Source of the DNA: Thioalkalivibrio sp. XN279 | Lineage (GTDB): Bacteria; Pseudomonadota; Gammaproteobacteria; Steroidobacterales; XN24 | Assembly (NCBI RefSeq): GCF_011089885.1 | Contig: NZ_JAANBD010000007.1 | Location: 46,746-110,745, forward strand | DNA length: 64,000 bases | Direction of reading: 5' to 3' | Notes under the pieces: generated by a model | Told to the model about the DNA's origin: nothing | The model's input: only the letters and a program-made list of their open reading frames with translations | Database searches by the model: none | Part shown: positions 32,258 to 41,403 of the stretch, one piece after another | Layout of the letters: every line of letters starts with the position of its first letter | Position numbering within the stretch: position 1 is the stretch's first letter | Made by a program: the position numbers and the translations under genes

Positions 32258-33294
32258 CCAGTGCAAGCGTGATCACGTGGTGTGCGTCGCTCGCCTGCAA
32301 GCCGGCCTCGAGGCGCGGCATCGTCTTCTTCCAGCCCGCCCGGGCAAAACTCGTAGATGGCGCGGTCACGGTCCGCCCGCCACCAGCGATGTACCGCATC
32401 AAGCCCCCCGGCCTCGAGGATCGCCTGCGAGACTTCTGCGGGACGGATCCGTCCCGTGTCCAGCAGTCCGAGTGACCAGGCGATGGCCGATTCACGCTGC
32501 GCCCGGCCGGAAACGCAGAGATCCGGCCAGAGTATCCGCGCCAGTGCCCCGAGCGGCTTCTCCTGCGCCAGTTCCAGCAGGTCCGCCGCGGCGAGTGTGC
32601 GGGCCCAGCGCTGCGGGCGTTCCCTTGCTGCCGAATACAGGGCGACTGCGCGCGCTACTTCCTCGACAGCACGCTGCTCCCGGCCAGTCAGCTCCGCTTC
32701 CAGGAGCCTGCCGGGGTCCGCAGAGAGCGTGGACGGTTCGGCGCCCGCCGGCAGCAGGTCGAAGATGAGGTGGATCCGGTCCGATGCAGAGTCATTGCAG
32801 GCGTCGTGGACGGCCTTGTTGTCGAACCACCACAGCTCCCCCTCGCGCATGCGCACCGATTCGTTACCCGCATTGAGCACGCTGCCGTGCTCGCTCCGGA
32901 TCACAAGGTGGTAGCGGTCCCGCAAGCGATAATATTCACCACGATCGATGTGGGGCAGCACCGTTTTGCCCGGCGGCAAACAGGCGAAACGCGCACGCCC
33001 CGGCGTGCCCCGCACCTCGGCGGCGAATTGCTCGATGAAAGCGACCGTCGCCGGAAACTGCTTGGACAGCGCCGTCCAGCGGCTCTCGTGCACATCCCGC
33101 CGCCGGCGCCCGCGGATGCGGGATCGCCTCAGGCCCCGGAGCGGGATGGCGTTGGTGTGGCGCTGCGCGGGTGCCGTAAGCTGGCGACCGACCTGGGCAT
33201 CCCAGGCGCTCGAGTGGCGGCCCAGTTCGAGGCGCAGGGGCTCGAGCTCGACGCCGGCGCGGATCAGGCGGAAGTGTTTCATGAGGGGTGCCAT
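32254..33294 (-). CDS. aspartyl/asparaginyl beta-hydroxylase-like dioxygenase
   Basis: A 346-residue protein whose first 185 residues form the aspartyl/asparaginyl beta-hydroxylase cupin. The iron ligands are visible: His115 and Asp117 in LPHIDRGEYYRLRDRYHLV, and His163 in WFDNKAVHDACN; Arg173 in SDRIHLIFD would bind 2-oxoglutarate. The C-terminal half (about 160 residues, Arg/Ala/Glu-rich, helical) has no assignment. It is the last gene of the five-gene operon that starts at 38118, 10 bases after the porin gene. The substrate, a protein or a small amino-acid product, is unknown. Confidence 0.8.
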   Translation of the reverse strand: MAPLMKHFRLIRAGVELEPLRLELGRHSSAWDAQVGRQLTAPAQRHTNAIPLRGLRRSRIRGRRRRDVHESRWTALSKQFPATVAFIEQFAAEVRGTPGRARFACLPPGKTVLPHIDRGEYYRLRDRYHLVIRSEHGSVLNAGNESVRMREGELWWFDNKAVHDACNDSASDRIHLIFDLLPAGAEPSTLSADPGRLLEAELTGREQRAVEEVARAVALYSAARERPQRWARTLAAADLLELAQEKPLGALARILWPDLCVSGRAQRESAIAWSLGLLDTGRIRPAEVSQAILEAGGLDAVHRWWRADRDRAIYEFCPGGLEEDDAAPRGRLAGERRTPRDHACTG

Positions 33295-33304
33295 GACCTT
33301 GCTC

Positions 33305-34477
33305 CTACAGTGCAGCCTGGAAGCGCAACATCAGGATCGAGCCGTCCTCGTCGATGCCGTCACGGTTGGGCGCGGCGTCGTAGCGGCTGTAGTTGAGGCT
33401 GGTGCGCAAGTGTTCGTTCAGGTAGAGCGATACGGCCGCCGTGACCTGTGTCTGCTCCCCGCCCGTGACGAGGCCGTCCTCGAGGTCGAGCATGCTGTAG
33501 CGCACCGAGAGCTCGAGTGCGCCCCAGTCGCCCCGCGGCCGCACCGCCGTCGGCACGCCACGTGAACGGCTGTAGCGATAGCGCTCGCCGGTCACCAGCC
33601 AGCTTGCCTGGACGTAGCCGCCGCTGAAGTCCGCCTCGTTGGGTCCACCGTCCAGGCGCATGTGCATGTACTCGGTCTGCAGCCGCACGTTGTCGATAAT
33701 TCCCATCAGCTCCAGCCCGGTCGTGGAGAGGCTGTCGATGCCGGCAATGCGACCGGTATCCACCAGGCGCGCATCGGTGAGCCGCGATTCGGGCCGGGCC
33801 TGGATGCGGACATCCGCGTTCGAATCCACCGAGCGATACTCGTGGGCGATGCCGAAATGCAGCACCTGGCGCCGCTTGCGTATCGGGGCATAAGTGAAGC
33901 GGCCGACGATCGAAGTACCGTCCGCCGTGCGCCGGTCGAGATCGCTGAGCTCGTCGCCGAAAACGCCTGCCGTCGCGGTCCAGTTCTTGCCCCACGTCCC
34001 GACCGAGAGGCCGGTGAGCATCGCGGGACTCAGCGCGGAAGCGAGGGAACGCTCCATGAAGGCCAGGTCGTTCGAGCTCGCCAGCTCGTCGAGGGAGAAG
34101 GGGGCGACCTGGTTGCCTGCCGTGACCCGCACGCGCTCCCAGCCGCCGTAGCGCACGTACAGGTTGCGCCAGCCGTCCACCAGGCCGACGTCGTAGTCGG
34201 CACGAAACTGCCAGTCGTCGAAACCGGCGCGCAGGATCAGGCGTGCGCGGCGGAAGTCCTGGTCATCCTCGAGCAGGGTGACGTCGTCGCTGTAGCGGGC
34301 CACGTCGTAGTGAATGCGCCCGCCGAGCCGCAGGTAGCGCTCGTCCCCCCAGGCCACCTGCGCGCCATCATCCAGGGTGAATGAAGTCTCCGCCGCCTGG
34401 GTGGCCACCGCAGGTGCCAGGGCAAGAGCGGCGATCATCAGGTAACGATTCCAGGGACTGTGCATCATCATCTCCAT
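33305..34477 (-). CDS. outer-membrane porin of the OprO/OprP type
   Basis: A 390-residue beta-barrel protein with signal peptide ending VATQAAE. Family signs are LRLGGRIHYDVARY, DFRRARLILRAGFDDWQFRADYD and GNQVAPFSLDELASSNDLAFMERS, as in phosphate-selective porins. The protein ends in a strand with SILMLRFQAAL. Several ATG codons occur in a row at the start (residues 1, 3, 4 and 5), so the exact first residue is uncertain. Within this operon it may serve import or export of the operon's product rather than phosphate. Confidence 0.8.
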   Translation of the reverse strand: MEMMMHSPWNRYLMIAALALAPAVATQAAETSFTLDDGAQVAWGDERYLRLGGRIHYDVARYSDDVTLLEDDQDFRRARLILRAGFDDWQFRADYDVGLVDGWRNLYVRYGGWERVRVTAGNQVAPFSLDELASSNDLAFMERSLASALSPAMLTGLSVGTWGKNWTATAGVFGDELSDLDRRTADGTSIVGRFTYAPIRKRRQVLHFGIAHEYRSVDSNADVRIQARPESRLTDARLVDTGRIAGIDSLSTTGLELMGIIDNVRLQTEYMHMRLDGGPNEADFSGGYVQASWLVTGERYRYSRSRGVPTAVRPRGDWGALELSVRYSMLDLEDGLVTGGEQTQVTAAVSLYLNEHLRTSLNYSRYDAAPNRDGIDEDGSILMLRFQAAL

Positions 34478-34494
34478 GACTTCGATATAGGTGA

Positions 34495-35340
34495 TCAGGT
34501 TGTGGCGACACGGACGGCGTCGACGTACAGGTGGTGCTTTTGCTCTGCGTGGCAGACGTCGTCGCAGAAGCGGGCGACAAGCTCATGCATGCGCCCATGC
34601 TCGTAACACTCCTGCCAGTCATGGCCTGCGCCCGGCACGACGACGAGCTCGCAGGCCGGGGCGCCCGGAATTTTCGCGGCTGCGCGGTTGACGGCGGCGA
34701 CCCACGCCGTGGCCCGGGCGAGGCGGTTGTCTCCCTGCTCGCGATCGAGCGCCCGGCTGGAGCGGAGGGCAGCGTCCCGCTCGACGTCACGGTCCCCCAC
34801 CAGCACACATTTCGGCAGTCGCAGGAACGCCGGGACGTCGATTGCGAGCGGCTTCGGCAGGCGGCCGGGCGCGAGTCCGTAGGGGAAGCTCGCTGCGGCG
34901 GTCGGAAAGGTGTACCAGCCTGCTGCGGCGAGGGCGACGCCGGCGACGCGCTGCGCGCGCACGAGGGCGTAGCGGTGCGCGAACTGCGCGCCGCCCGAGA
35001 AGCCGTACAGCACGCAAGGACGGTCACCCACCGTCTCGTCGAGGATCGCGTCCAGTGCTGCGACCGGGTTCAGCGTCCGGTTGGAGGCCTTCAGGCGCTG
35101 GTAGCCGCGGAAGCGGCGGCGGTCGAACAGGGGCGCCAGCAGCTCGGTGCCGGTGCGCTCGGCCCAGTCCGTAAACGCTGCAAGGTGCCCCTGCGCATCA
35201 CGGCTGATGCCGTGCACGCAGACGAGCGGAGGTCGCTGCGGGTCCGGATACCGCGGCTCGAAACGCAGGTAGCGGGTGCGCGGGTCCACTGCCAGGCTGT
35301 GCCGGGTCGTCGGGCCGGTCGCGAGGGACGAGTCGATCAC
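34495..35340 (-). CDS. alpha/beta hydrolase (esterase/PHB-depolymerase-like)
   Basis: A 281-residue hydrolase: oxyanion strand LVCVHGISRD near residue 40, nucleophile elbow GFSGG followed by AQFAHRYA, acid in LVGDRD, and base in VVPGAGHDWQECY. No signal peptide is seen. The start GTG 35340 overlaps the stop of the ABC gene by four bases; the open frame further upstream lies within that gene. Translational coupling to the exporter suggests that it processes a compound handled by the same operon. Confidence 0.78.
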   Translation of the reverse strand: MIDSSLATGPTTRHSLAVDPRTRYLRFEPRYPDPQRPPLVCVHGISRDAQGHLAAFTDWAERTGTELLAPLFDRRRFRGYQRLKASNRTLNPVAALDAILDETVGDRPCVLYGFSGGAQFAHRYALVRAQRVAGVALAAAGWYTFPTAAASFPYGLAPGRLPKPLAIDVPAFLRLPKCVLVGDRDVERDAALRSSRALDREQGDNRLARATAWVAAVNRAAAKIPGAPACELVVVPGAGHDWQECYEHGRMHELVARFCDDVCHAEQKHHLYVDAVRVATT

Positions 35341-37001
35341 GCGGCGCCCTCCCAGGCCACGTCCGACGCCGGCTGGCGGCGATCGCTGACGATGGACCCG
35401 TCCGCGCCGAGTTCGACCACGCGCTCCGCCGCATCCAGCAGTCGCGGGTCGTGGGTGACGACGATCACCGTGCCGGGGAACGCGGCGATGACGCTGCGCA
35501 GGACCGCGAGGCTCTCGGTATCGAGGTGGTTGTCGATCTCGTCCAGCAGCAGCACGCTCGGTTCCGGCCACAGGGCCCGCGCCAGCGCCAGGCGTTGCCG
35601 CTCTCCGCTGGAAAGGTTCAGGCCGGCCTCGGCGATGCGGGCGGGGGAGTCGCCACCATTTTCAACGAGGTGCTCGAGCCGGCAGCGCCGCATCAGCGTC
35701 CGGAAGGCCTCCGGCGTCATGCCACGACTGCGATAGCTCGCGTTGCGACGCACCGAACCCCGGATGAGCGGCAGGTCCGGGCCGACCATCGCGATGTGTT
35801 GCCGCAGGTCACGGTTGCGCACCTGCGCCAGGTCCTGGCCGCCAAGCCGCACTCTGCCCGCGACCGGCGCCTGCAGGCGGGCGGTGACCGCGAGCAGCGA
35901 ACTCTTGCCACAGCCGTTCGGGCCGGTGAAGACCGTGACGCTGCCGGCGTCCACCTCCAGGTCCAGCGGCGCCGCGCCGGCACAGGCCACCACGCCATCG
36001 TAGCGGAGTTGGCCGCCGGGACGGCGCAGGCGCCGGCCGCCCTGCGCGCCGGGCAGCTGCGGCCAGCGGAAGAATGCGCTGATGCGCTCCCGCGCCACCT
36101 TCGCGGCCTGCCAGTATTCGAACACGCGCCCGAGATCCCGAATCGGCGTGGTGAGCCAGGCCACGACGGCGAGGGCGGCGACCATTTCGCCCGCTTCCAG
36201 GCGCGCAGCGCCGATGACGAGCACGGCCAGCAGCGCGCCTGAGCCCAGCAGTTGCACCAGGCTTCGCGCCCGGCCCACCAGCACGGCCCGCGCACAGGCG
36301 GCGTCGATGACATGCGCCCCGCGCGCGTCCAGGCGCCGCTGCTCACGCGATTCCTTGCCATGGGCCTGCACCGAGGGCACGGCGCCCATCATCTCGGTCA
36401 CGAACCGGGCGAGCTGGCCGCGCCGGTTGCGCAGTTCGCGGTTCGCCTGCGCCAGGGGGCCCGCCAGCAAGGCGGCGCCGACCGCACCGGCGACCACCAG
36501 GGCCGCGGCCAGGATGCCGAGCGCGGGATCGATCCAGCCCAGCACGGCCACGGACGCCGCGAGCATGGGCAAGGCCACGATCAACTGGGCCAGGCCGCGA
36601 CTGATCCAGGACTTGATCGCCTGCAGGTCGCCCACGAAGCGCACCAGGGCGCCGCCTTTCGGCCGTTCGCTGAGTTCCCGCGTCGGCACTGCCAGCAGGT
36701 GATCGAACAGCCGCAGGCGCACGTCATGCACGAACCGCTGGCCCAGCGCCTCGCCGTCCACGCGCTCGCGACCGCGCAGCCAGGCGCCGCCGAGCGCGGC
36801 GACAGCGAGCACGGACACGGTCGCTATCCCCGGGCCGGAATCGATGGCCGCCCTGGCGCCGAGCGCGAGTGCCACGGTGCACGCGGCCTGGGCGAGGGCA
36901 TTGCCGAGCAATGCCGCGAAATGCCGCGGCGCGGCCGCGGCCGCCGCACGGACGTCGAGCGGGAGTGACTCAGCCGGCGCAGGCATTGGCCAGCTCCGCA
37001 T
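35337..37001 (-). CDS. ABC exporter, fused membrane and ATP-binding domains
   Basis: A 554-residue half-transporter with an N-terminal exporter-type membrane domain (about six helices to residue 300) and a nucleotide-binding domain. Walker A is GPNGCGKSS, the signature LSSGERQRLALARAL, Walker B VLLLDEID and the switch histidine follows in VVTHD. It would work as a dimer exporting a lipid, peptide or small molecule. The start at 37001 overlaps the preceding NTPase gene by 32 bases; Met6 at 36986 is an alternative. Second gene of the five-gene operon. Confidence 0.87.
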   Translation of the reverse strand: MRSWPMPAPAESLPLDVRAAAAAAPRHFAALLGNALAQAACTVALALGARAAIDSGPGIATVSVLAVAALGGAWLRGRERVDGEALGQRFVHDVRLRLFDHLLAVPTRELSERPKGGALVRFVGDLQAIKSWISRGLAQLIVALPMLAASVAVLGWIDPALGILAAALVVAGAVGAALLAGPLAQANRELRNRRGQLARFVTEMMGAVPSVQAHGKESREQRRLDARGAHVIDAACARAVLVGRARSLVQLLGSGALLAVLVIGAARLEAGEMVAALAVVAWLTTPIRDLGRVFEYWQAAKVARERISAFFRWPQLPGAQGGRRLRRPGGQLRYDGVVACAGAAPLDLEVDAGSVTVFTGPNGCGKSSLLAVTARLQAPVAGRVRLGGQDLAQVRNRDLRQHIAMVGPDLPLIRGSVRRNASYRSRGMTPEAFRTLMRRCRLEHLVENGGDSPARIAEAGLNLSSGERQRLALARALWPEPSVLLLDEIDNHLDTESLAVLRSVIAAFPGTVIVVTHDPRLLDAAERVVELGADGSIVSDRRQPASDVAWEGAA

Positions 37002-38118
37002 CGCGGGTGTCGCACGCCACGAGGGAACGAGACACGTACCGGTCGGACAGCCCGTCGAGGCCGATGATGGGCTGCTCGAGCAGTTCGCCGGCCTCGCGCA
37101 TCGCCAGGGGCGCCGCCGTCAGCAGGCCGGACACGGCCATCACGTCATGGCCGCGCTGCTCGAGCCATTCGACGCCGGCTTTTGCACCCATGGCGTCCTG
37201 GGCACAGAAGATCACGCCGTCGATGGCCTGGCGGAACCAGGCCGCGCTGAGGAGTGCCGCGGTCTCGGCCTGGACCAGGCCGTCCGCGACCTCGAGTACG
37301 GCGGCATCCAGCCCATGGCGCGAGAGCTCCGCGGTGAGCGTCTCCACCACCCGCCGGATCGCCGGCTCCCCGGCGCGATAGGTGGAGACGTGGCCCGCGT
37401 CGGTAAAGTCCAGCACCACGGCCGCGCCCGCATCCCGCATCAGGAAGTAGTCGTTGCAGGCCCCGGTGCCGGTGACCTTGGCGGCGCCGACGCGCAGGCC
37501 GGCGCGGGTCAGCCCGCGCACCAGGTGCGCGCCGGCCGTCGTCTTGCCGGAGTCCATGGACGTGCCGGCGACCACGATCAGGCGCGGCCGGGAGGCCTCG
37601 GCCGGCTGCGCGTGCAGGGCGTAGCGGCGCAGGTTGAGAGCGCGTCCCTCGGCATCGCCGAGAATCCCGAGCACCTCGATCTCGGTCGGGCCCCGGTGGA
37701 TCCGCTCGTGCCAGTTCACCGCCTGTGCGGCCACCCCGCCCGAGGCGACCAGGTGGCAAGGACCGAGGGTCGCCGGTACGTAGGCCTCGAACTGCTGGGG
37801 CGCGTAACGGTCGCCGAAACAGACCAGGATTTCGTCGCCATGAAACAGCTGCACGCGGCGGCCGCGCGCGCACTGCAGCTTGGCGTGATGGCGCAGGCGC
37901 TTGACGCGGGCCAGCACCACGTCCCCGGCCCTGGGCGTGGCCTCCGTCAGCAGCGTGCGCGCGTCTGCGAAATTCACCCGCCGGGTCACGAAAGCCGCTC
38001 TCGCAGCCTCCAGCCGGCTTTTGGCGAGCGGCTGCGCCACGCCGTCGGGAGCGGCGCCGGGCGCTTCGCACGGCCGCAGGTCCTTGGCGATATTGGTCAT
38101 CAGCATTTCACTGCTCAT
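36970..38118 (-). CDS. P-loop NTPase of the DUF1611/dethiobiotin synthetase-like type
   Basis: A 382-residue cytoplasmic protein. The C-terminal two-thirds form a P-loop domain with Walker A GTSMDSGKTT, followed by GLTRAGLRVGAAKVTGTGA and VLDFTDAGHVSTY, then VLEVADGLVQAETAALL and IDGVIFCAQDAMGAKAGV. This layout resembles DUF1611, MobB and dethiobiotin synthetase folds. Some DUF1611 proteins (DgcN) act as N-acyltransferases on D-glutamate; whether that applies here is open. The N-terminal part has a small beta domain (GDEILVCFGDRYAP). First gene of the operon, with AAGGA upstream of ATG 38118. Confidence 0.65.
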   Translation of the reverse strand: MSSEMLMTNIAKDLRPCEAPGAAPDGVAQPLAKSRLEAARAAFVTRRVNFADARTLLTEATPRAGDVVLARVKRLRHHAKLQCARGRRVQLFHGDEILVCFGDRYAPQQFEAYVPATLGPCHLVASGGVAAQAVNWHERIHRGPTEIEVLGILGDAEGRALNLRRYALHAQPAEASRPRLIVVAGTSMDSGKTTAGAHLVRGLTRAGLRVGAAKVTGTGACNDYFLMRDAGAAVVLDFTDAGHVSTYRAGEPAIRRVVETLTAELSRHGLDAAVLEVADGLVQAETAALLSAAWFRQAIDGVIFCAQDAMGAKAGVEWLEQRGHDVMAVSGLLTAAPLAMREAGELLEQPIIGLDGLSDRYVSRSLVACDTRDAELANACAG

Positions 38119-38182
38119 GTGGGGCTTCCTTTGGCCGGGTCTGCCGGTGCGGTGGGACGAGATCGGAGGAGGGCTTTGTATG

Positions 38183-38215
38183 TGGGGAGAATAACCCCAA
38201 ATATGAGATTGTCAA
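38183..38215 (-). promoter_or_regulatory. promoter with TGGGG-N7-CCCCA operator before the NTPase-ABC operon
   Basis: Read on the minus strand: -35 TTGACA (38215-38210), 16 bases, -10 TATTCT (38193-38188), with TGGGG and CCCCA arms at 38183-38199 around the -10. Over 42 bases about four in five match the element at 32212-32257, including a GG before TTGACA and CCCCACAT after the -10. Distance to the gene start is about 70 bases. Confidence 0.72.
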
Positions 38216-38223
38216 CCCGGAGG

Positions 38224-38254
38224 CAAAGAAAAAGGGCGCCCGATGGACGCCCTT
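38224..38254 (-). terminator. rho-independent terminator after proX (minus strand)
   Basis: On the minus strand AAGGGCG and CGCCCTT arms enclose a nine-base loop (38232-38254) and are followed by TTTTTCTTT. It lies 27 bases after the proX stop and separates the osmolyte importer from the next promoter. Confidence 0.85.
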
Positions 38255-38280
38255 CTGTATCTCCCGTTTGCGCTGCGCGG

Positions 38281-39150
38281 TTACAGCTGCCCGGTGACCC
38301 AGTAATCGATGCGCTTGCCGTTCGCCGCGATGTAATTAGTGACGGCCGCCTCGTAGGAAGTTTCCTGGGCCTCGTACATCGCTGCCTGCAGATCGGCAAT
38401 GGGGATCTGCATGCGTGACAGGAAGGACGCCACTTCGACGTTGTCCTGGTAAAAGCCCATGCGGGCCACGGCATGCACGCGCTCGAAACTGCCGAGCACG
38501 CCCTTGGGGTCCTCGAGGTAGCGCAGGTCGTAGGCGCCGAACTTCCAGTGCGGGCTCCAGCCCGTGACCACGATCCAGTCGTCGCGGCGCACGGCACGCT
38601 GCAGCGCCGCCGTCATGCCGGCGCCCGAGGAAACCTGGAGTTCGTAGCCCTCGAGACCGTATTCCTCGATGGCCTGCTTGGACAGGCGGGTGAGGCCGGC
38701 GCCCGGGTCGATCCCGGTGATGGTGCCGTCGAGTCGCTCGCGCACGGCGGGCTTGGCGAGATCAGCGATGCTCTTGACCTCGCTCTCAGGAATGTAGTTC
38801 GGTACCGCCCAGCCGAGGCGTGCATGGGTGTACAGGAGGCCGAGGTTGACGGTCTTGGCCCCGACCCGCTCGACGTAGTCGGCATGCGTGTCCGGCTGCC
38901 ACGACATCAGCATCACGTCGATGCTGCCCGTGGAAAGACCCTGGTACTGTGGCGCGATATCGGTCTGCATCAGCTCGACCTCGCGCCCGAAACGATCCTC
39001 GATGATGCGGCTGGCGAGCTTGGTGACGAACTCTGCGTCCGACCAGGCGGTCCAGCCGATCTTGACGGGCTGCTGCGCCGTAGCGTGGGCGCTCAACCCG
39101 ACGGTGAGCGTGGCGATAGTCAGCAGCTTGCTGAATGTGCGTCCTAACAT
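38281..39150 (-). CDS. proX: glycine betaine/choline ABC transporter substrate-binding protein
   Basis: A 289-residue periplasmic binding protein of the OpuAC/ProX family. It has a signal peptide (MLGRTFSKLLTIATLTVGLSA) and the segments VKIGWTAWSDAEF, MLMSWQPDTHADYV, TGIDPGAGLT and VTGWSPHWKFGAYDLRYLED, whose Trp and Tyr residues can form an aromatic box for quaternary ammonium compounds. ATG 39150 has AGGAGAG upstream. It is the last gene of a proVWX-type operon and is followed by a strong terminator. Confidence 0.88.
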   Translation of the reverse strand: MLGRTFSKLLTIATLTVGLSAHATAQQPVKIGWTAWSDAEFVTKLASRIIEDRFGREVELMQTDIAPQYQGLSTGSIDVMLMSWQPDTHADYVERVGAKTVNLGLLYTHARLGWAVPNYIPESEVKSIADLAKPAVRERLDGTITGIDPGAGLTRLSKQAIEEYGLEGYELQVSSGAGMTAALQRAVRRDDWIVVTGWSPHWKFGAYDLRYLEDPKGVLGSFERVHAVARMGFYQDNVEVASFLSRMQIPIADLQAAMYEAQETSYEAAVTNYIAANGKRIDYWVTGQL

Positions 39151-39202
39151 ATGGTTTCTCTCCTTGTGTTTTCTGGCGTGAAATCGTTGCGTGCGGATTG
39201 GC

Positions 39203-40054
39203 CTAGGGCGCGTCACGGCGCGCCGCGCCGAAGCTCTGGGTGATGCGGTCCAGCAGGATGGCCAGCAGCACCACGCCGAGGCCGCCCTCGAAGCCGAGCC
39301 CGACGTCGAGGCGCTGGATGCCGGTGAGCACGGTGTTGCCGAGGCCGCCGGCGCCGATCATGGATGCGATGACCACCATGGACAGGGCCAGCATGATGGT
39401 CTGGTTGACGCCCGCCATGATGGTGGGCATCGCCAGGGGCAGTTGCACTTTGAACAGCAGCTGGCGCGGCGTGCAGCCGAAGGCGAGACCGGCTTCTACA
39501 TTCTCCTCGCTCACCTGGCGGATGCCGAGGTTGGTCAGCCGCACCGCCGGCGGCATGGCGAAGATCAGCGTGGCGATCGCGCCGGGGACCTTGCCCAGGC
39601 CGAAGAAAATCGCCGCGGGAATGAGGTAGACGAAGGGGGGCATGGTCTGCATGAAGTCGAGGACGGGCCGGACCAGCATTTCGACCGCATCGTTGCGAGC
39701 CATGGCGATGCCGATGGGGATGCCGACAACAAGGGCCAGCAGGCTCGAGCCAATCACCAGCGCGAGCGTGGACACGGTTTCGTCCCAGATCTGCATGCCG
39801 AAAATCAGCGTCATGGACAGTACGGCGAAGATGCCGAAGCGCCAGCCCACCCGCCACGCGGCCAGCGCCACGATGGCGGCCGCCAGCGCCAGGGGCGGAA
39901 GGGCGAGCAGGCCGTCCTCGAAGGCATCGATGACGAAGGTGAGGCCGTCGGAGATGCCGTCGAGCACCCCGGTGAGGTGGTCCTGGATCCACTCGACCCC
40001 GCGCTCGACCCAGTCGCCGATGGGGATGCGAAAGGTTTCAGTCGTGCTCGCCAT
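39203..40054 (-). CDS. proW: glycine betaine ABC transporter permease
   Basis: A 283-residue inner-membrane permease. After an N-terminal helix region (IGDWVERGVEWI) come about six helices and the binding-protein-dependent permease loop around EENVEAGLAFGCTPRQLLFKVQLPLAMPT (the EAA segment). AMPPAVRLTNLGIRQV is typical of ProW. It starts three bases after the proV stop and likely works with ProV and ProX in uptake of osmoprotectants. Confidence 0.9.
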   Translation of the reverse strand: MASTTETFRIPIGDWVERGVEWIQDHLTGVLDGISDGLTFVIDAFEDGLLALPPLALAAAIVALAAWRVGWRFGIFAVLSMTLIFGMQIWDETVSTLALVIGSSLLALVVGIPIGIAMARNDAVEMLVRPVLDFMQTMPPFVYLIPAAIFFGLGKVPGAIATLIFAMPPAVRLTNLGIRQVSEENVEAGLAFGCTPRQLLFKVQLPLAMPTIMAGVNQTIMLALSMVVIASMIGAGGLGNTVLTGIQRLDVGLGFEGGLGVVLLAILLDRITQSFGAARRDAP

Positions 40055-40057
40055 GTC

Positions 40058-41266
40058 TCAGCCTGCCTTGTCGAGCGTTTGCAGCAGGATCTTCCGGTCG
40101 ATGATGCCGCGGTACACGCCGTCCGCATCGACCACCGGCACCGGATGCTCGCTGCCGGCCACGATGGACAACACCGCCGACAATTCCATTTCCTCCGCTG
40201 CCGGCTCGACGCCCGGTATGAAGGCCTCGTCCCACTTCGGTTCGCTGCCGGAGCGTTCCGCGGCCGCCAGCGTATTGACGCTGACCAGGCCACGGAACTT
40301 GCGGCCGCGGTCGAGCACAACCGCCAGGTTCCGATTGTGGTCGCGCAACTGGGCGAGCGCCGCGCGCACGTTCACGCCGGGCCGCTCGAACACCGTCAAA
40401 GCCTTGTTCTCGGCAATGTCGCCGGCGTTGAACACCTTGGCGACATCGACGCCGTAAAAAAAGGAGCGCACGTACTCGTTCGCGGGGCGGGTGACGATTT
40501 CCTCGGGCGTGCCGATCTGCACTACCGCGCCGCCGTCCATGATGGCGATGCGATCGCCGATGCGGATGGCCTCGTCCAGGTCGTGCGAGATGAACACGAT
40601 GGTATGCGCCTCCTGCTGCTGCAGGCGCACCAGCTCGTCCTGCATCTCGGTGCGGATGAGCGGATCCAGCGCCGAGAAAGCCTCGTCCATCAGCAGGATG
40701 GGGGCGTCCGTAGCCAATGCGCGCGCCAGGCCGACACGTTGCTTCATGCCGCCGGAGAGTTCGTCCGGATAGCTGTCCGCGAAGGGGAGGAGGCCGACCG
40801 TGTCGAGCGCCTTGAGTGCCCGCTCACGCCGCTGGTCGCGGGAACTGCCGGACACCTCGAGACCAAAAGCCGCGTTGTCGACTACGGTCTTGTGCGGCAT
40901 GAGCGCAAAGGACTGGAACACCATGCTCATCTGGCGCCGACGCATGTCGATCAGCGCCTTGCGGCTCATCTGCGTGATGTCTTCGCCGTCGAGGAGCACG
41001 CGCCCGCGGGTGGGCTCGATGAGGCGGTTCAGCATGCGCACCAGCGTGGACTTGCCGGAGCCGGACAGCCCCATGACGACGAAGACTTCGCCCTCGCGGA
41101 TACTGAAGTTGGCCCCCTGCACGCCGACGGTCGTGCGGGTCTGCGCAAAGATCTCATCTTTCGACAGGCCCTGGTCGAGCAGGCGCAGGGCCTGCTCGGG
41201 TTCCGGGCCGAAGATCTTGTAGAGATCCTCGATGACCAGCTTGTCTGCAGCTGGAGTCTCGTTCAT
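40058..41266 (-). CDS. proV: glycine betaine ABC transporter ATP-binding protein with CBS domains
   Basis: A 402-residue ATPase. Walker A is GLSGSGKST, the signature [15 protein letters not shown], and Walker [15 protein letters not shown], followed by the switch histidine in FISHD. The N-terminal segment [14 protein letters not shown] is typical of ProV/OpuAA. Two CBS repeats occupy the last 120 residues and could sense ionic strength. First gene of the operon; the 137 bases before it (41267-41403) contain no clear consensus promoter by eye. Confidence 0.92.
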   Translation of the reverse strand: MNETPAADKLVIEDLYKIFGPEPEQALRLLDQGLSKDEIFAQTRTTVGVQGANFSIREGEVFVVMGLSGSGKSTLVRMLNRLIEPTRGRVLLDGEDITQMSRKALIDMRRRQMSMVFQSFALMPHKTVVDNAAFGLEVSGSSRDQRRERALKALDTVGLLPFADSYPDELSGGMKQRVGLARALATDAPILLMDEAFSALDPLIRTEMQDELVRLQQQEAHTIVFISHDLDEAIRIGDRIAIMDGGAVVQIGTPEEIVTRPANEYVRSFFYGVDVAKVFNAGDIAENKALTVFERPGVNVRAALAQLRDHNRNLAVVLDRGRKFRGLVSVNTLAAAERSGSEPKWDEAFIPGVEPAAEEMELSAVLSIVAGSEHPVPVVDADGVYRGIIDRKILLQTLDKAG

Positions 41267-41403
41267 TCCACTGGCGTGGACGGGACCCGCACGGCTGTTG
41301 GAAGCAGAACTGAAGAGATGGGTACGCGACCGTGAGATGCGAATTTAACCGCAACAGGATAGCAGTTCGGCGCGGCCCGCGCAGGCAGCGTGCGGGGTCG
41401 GGT

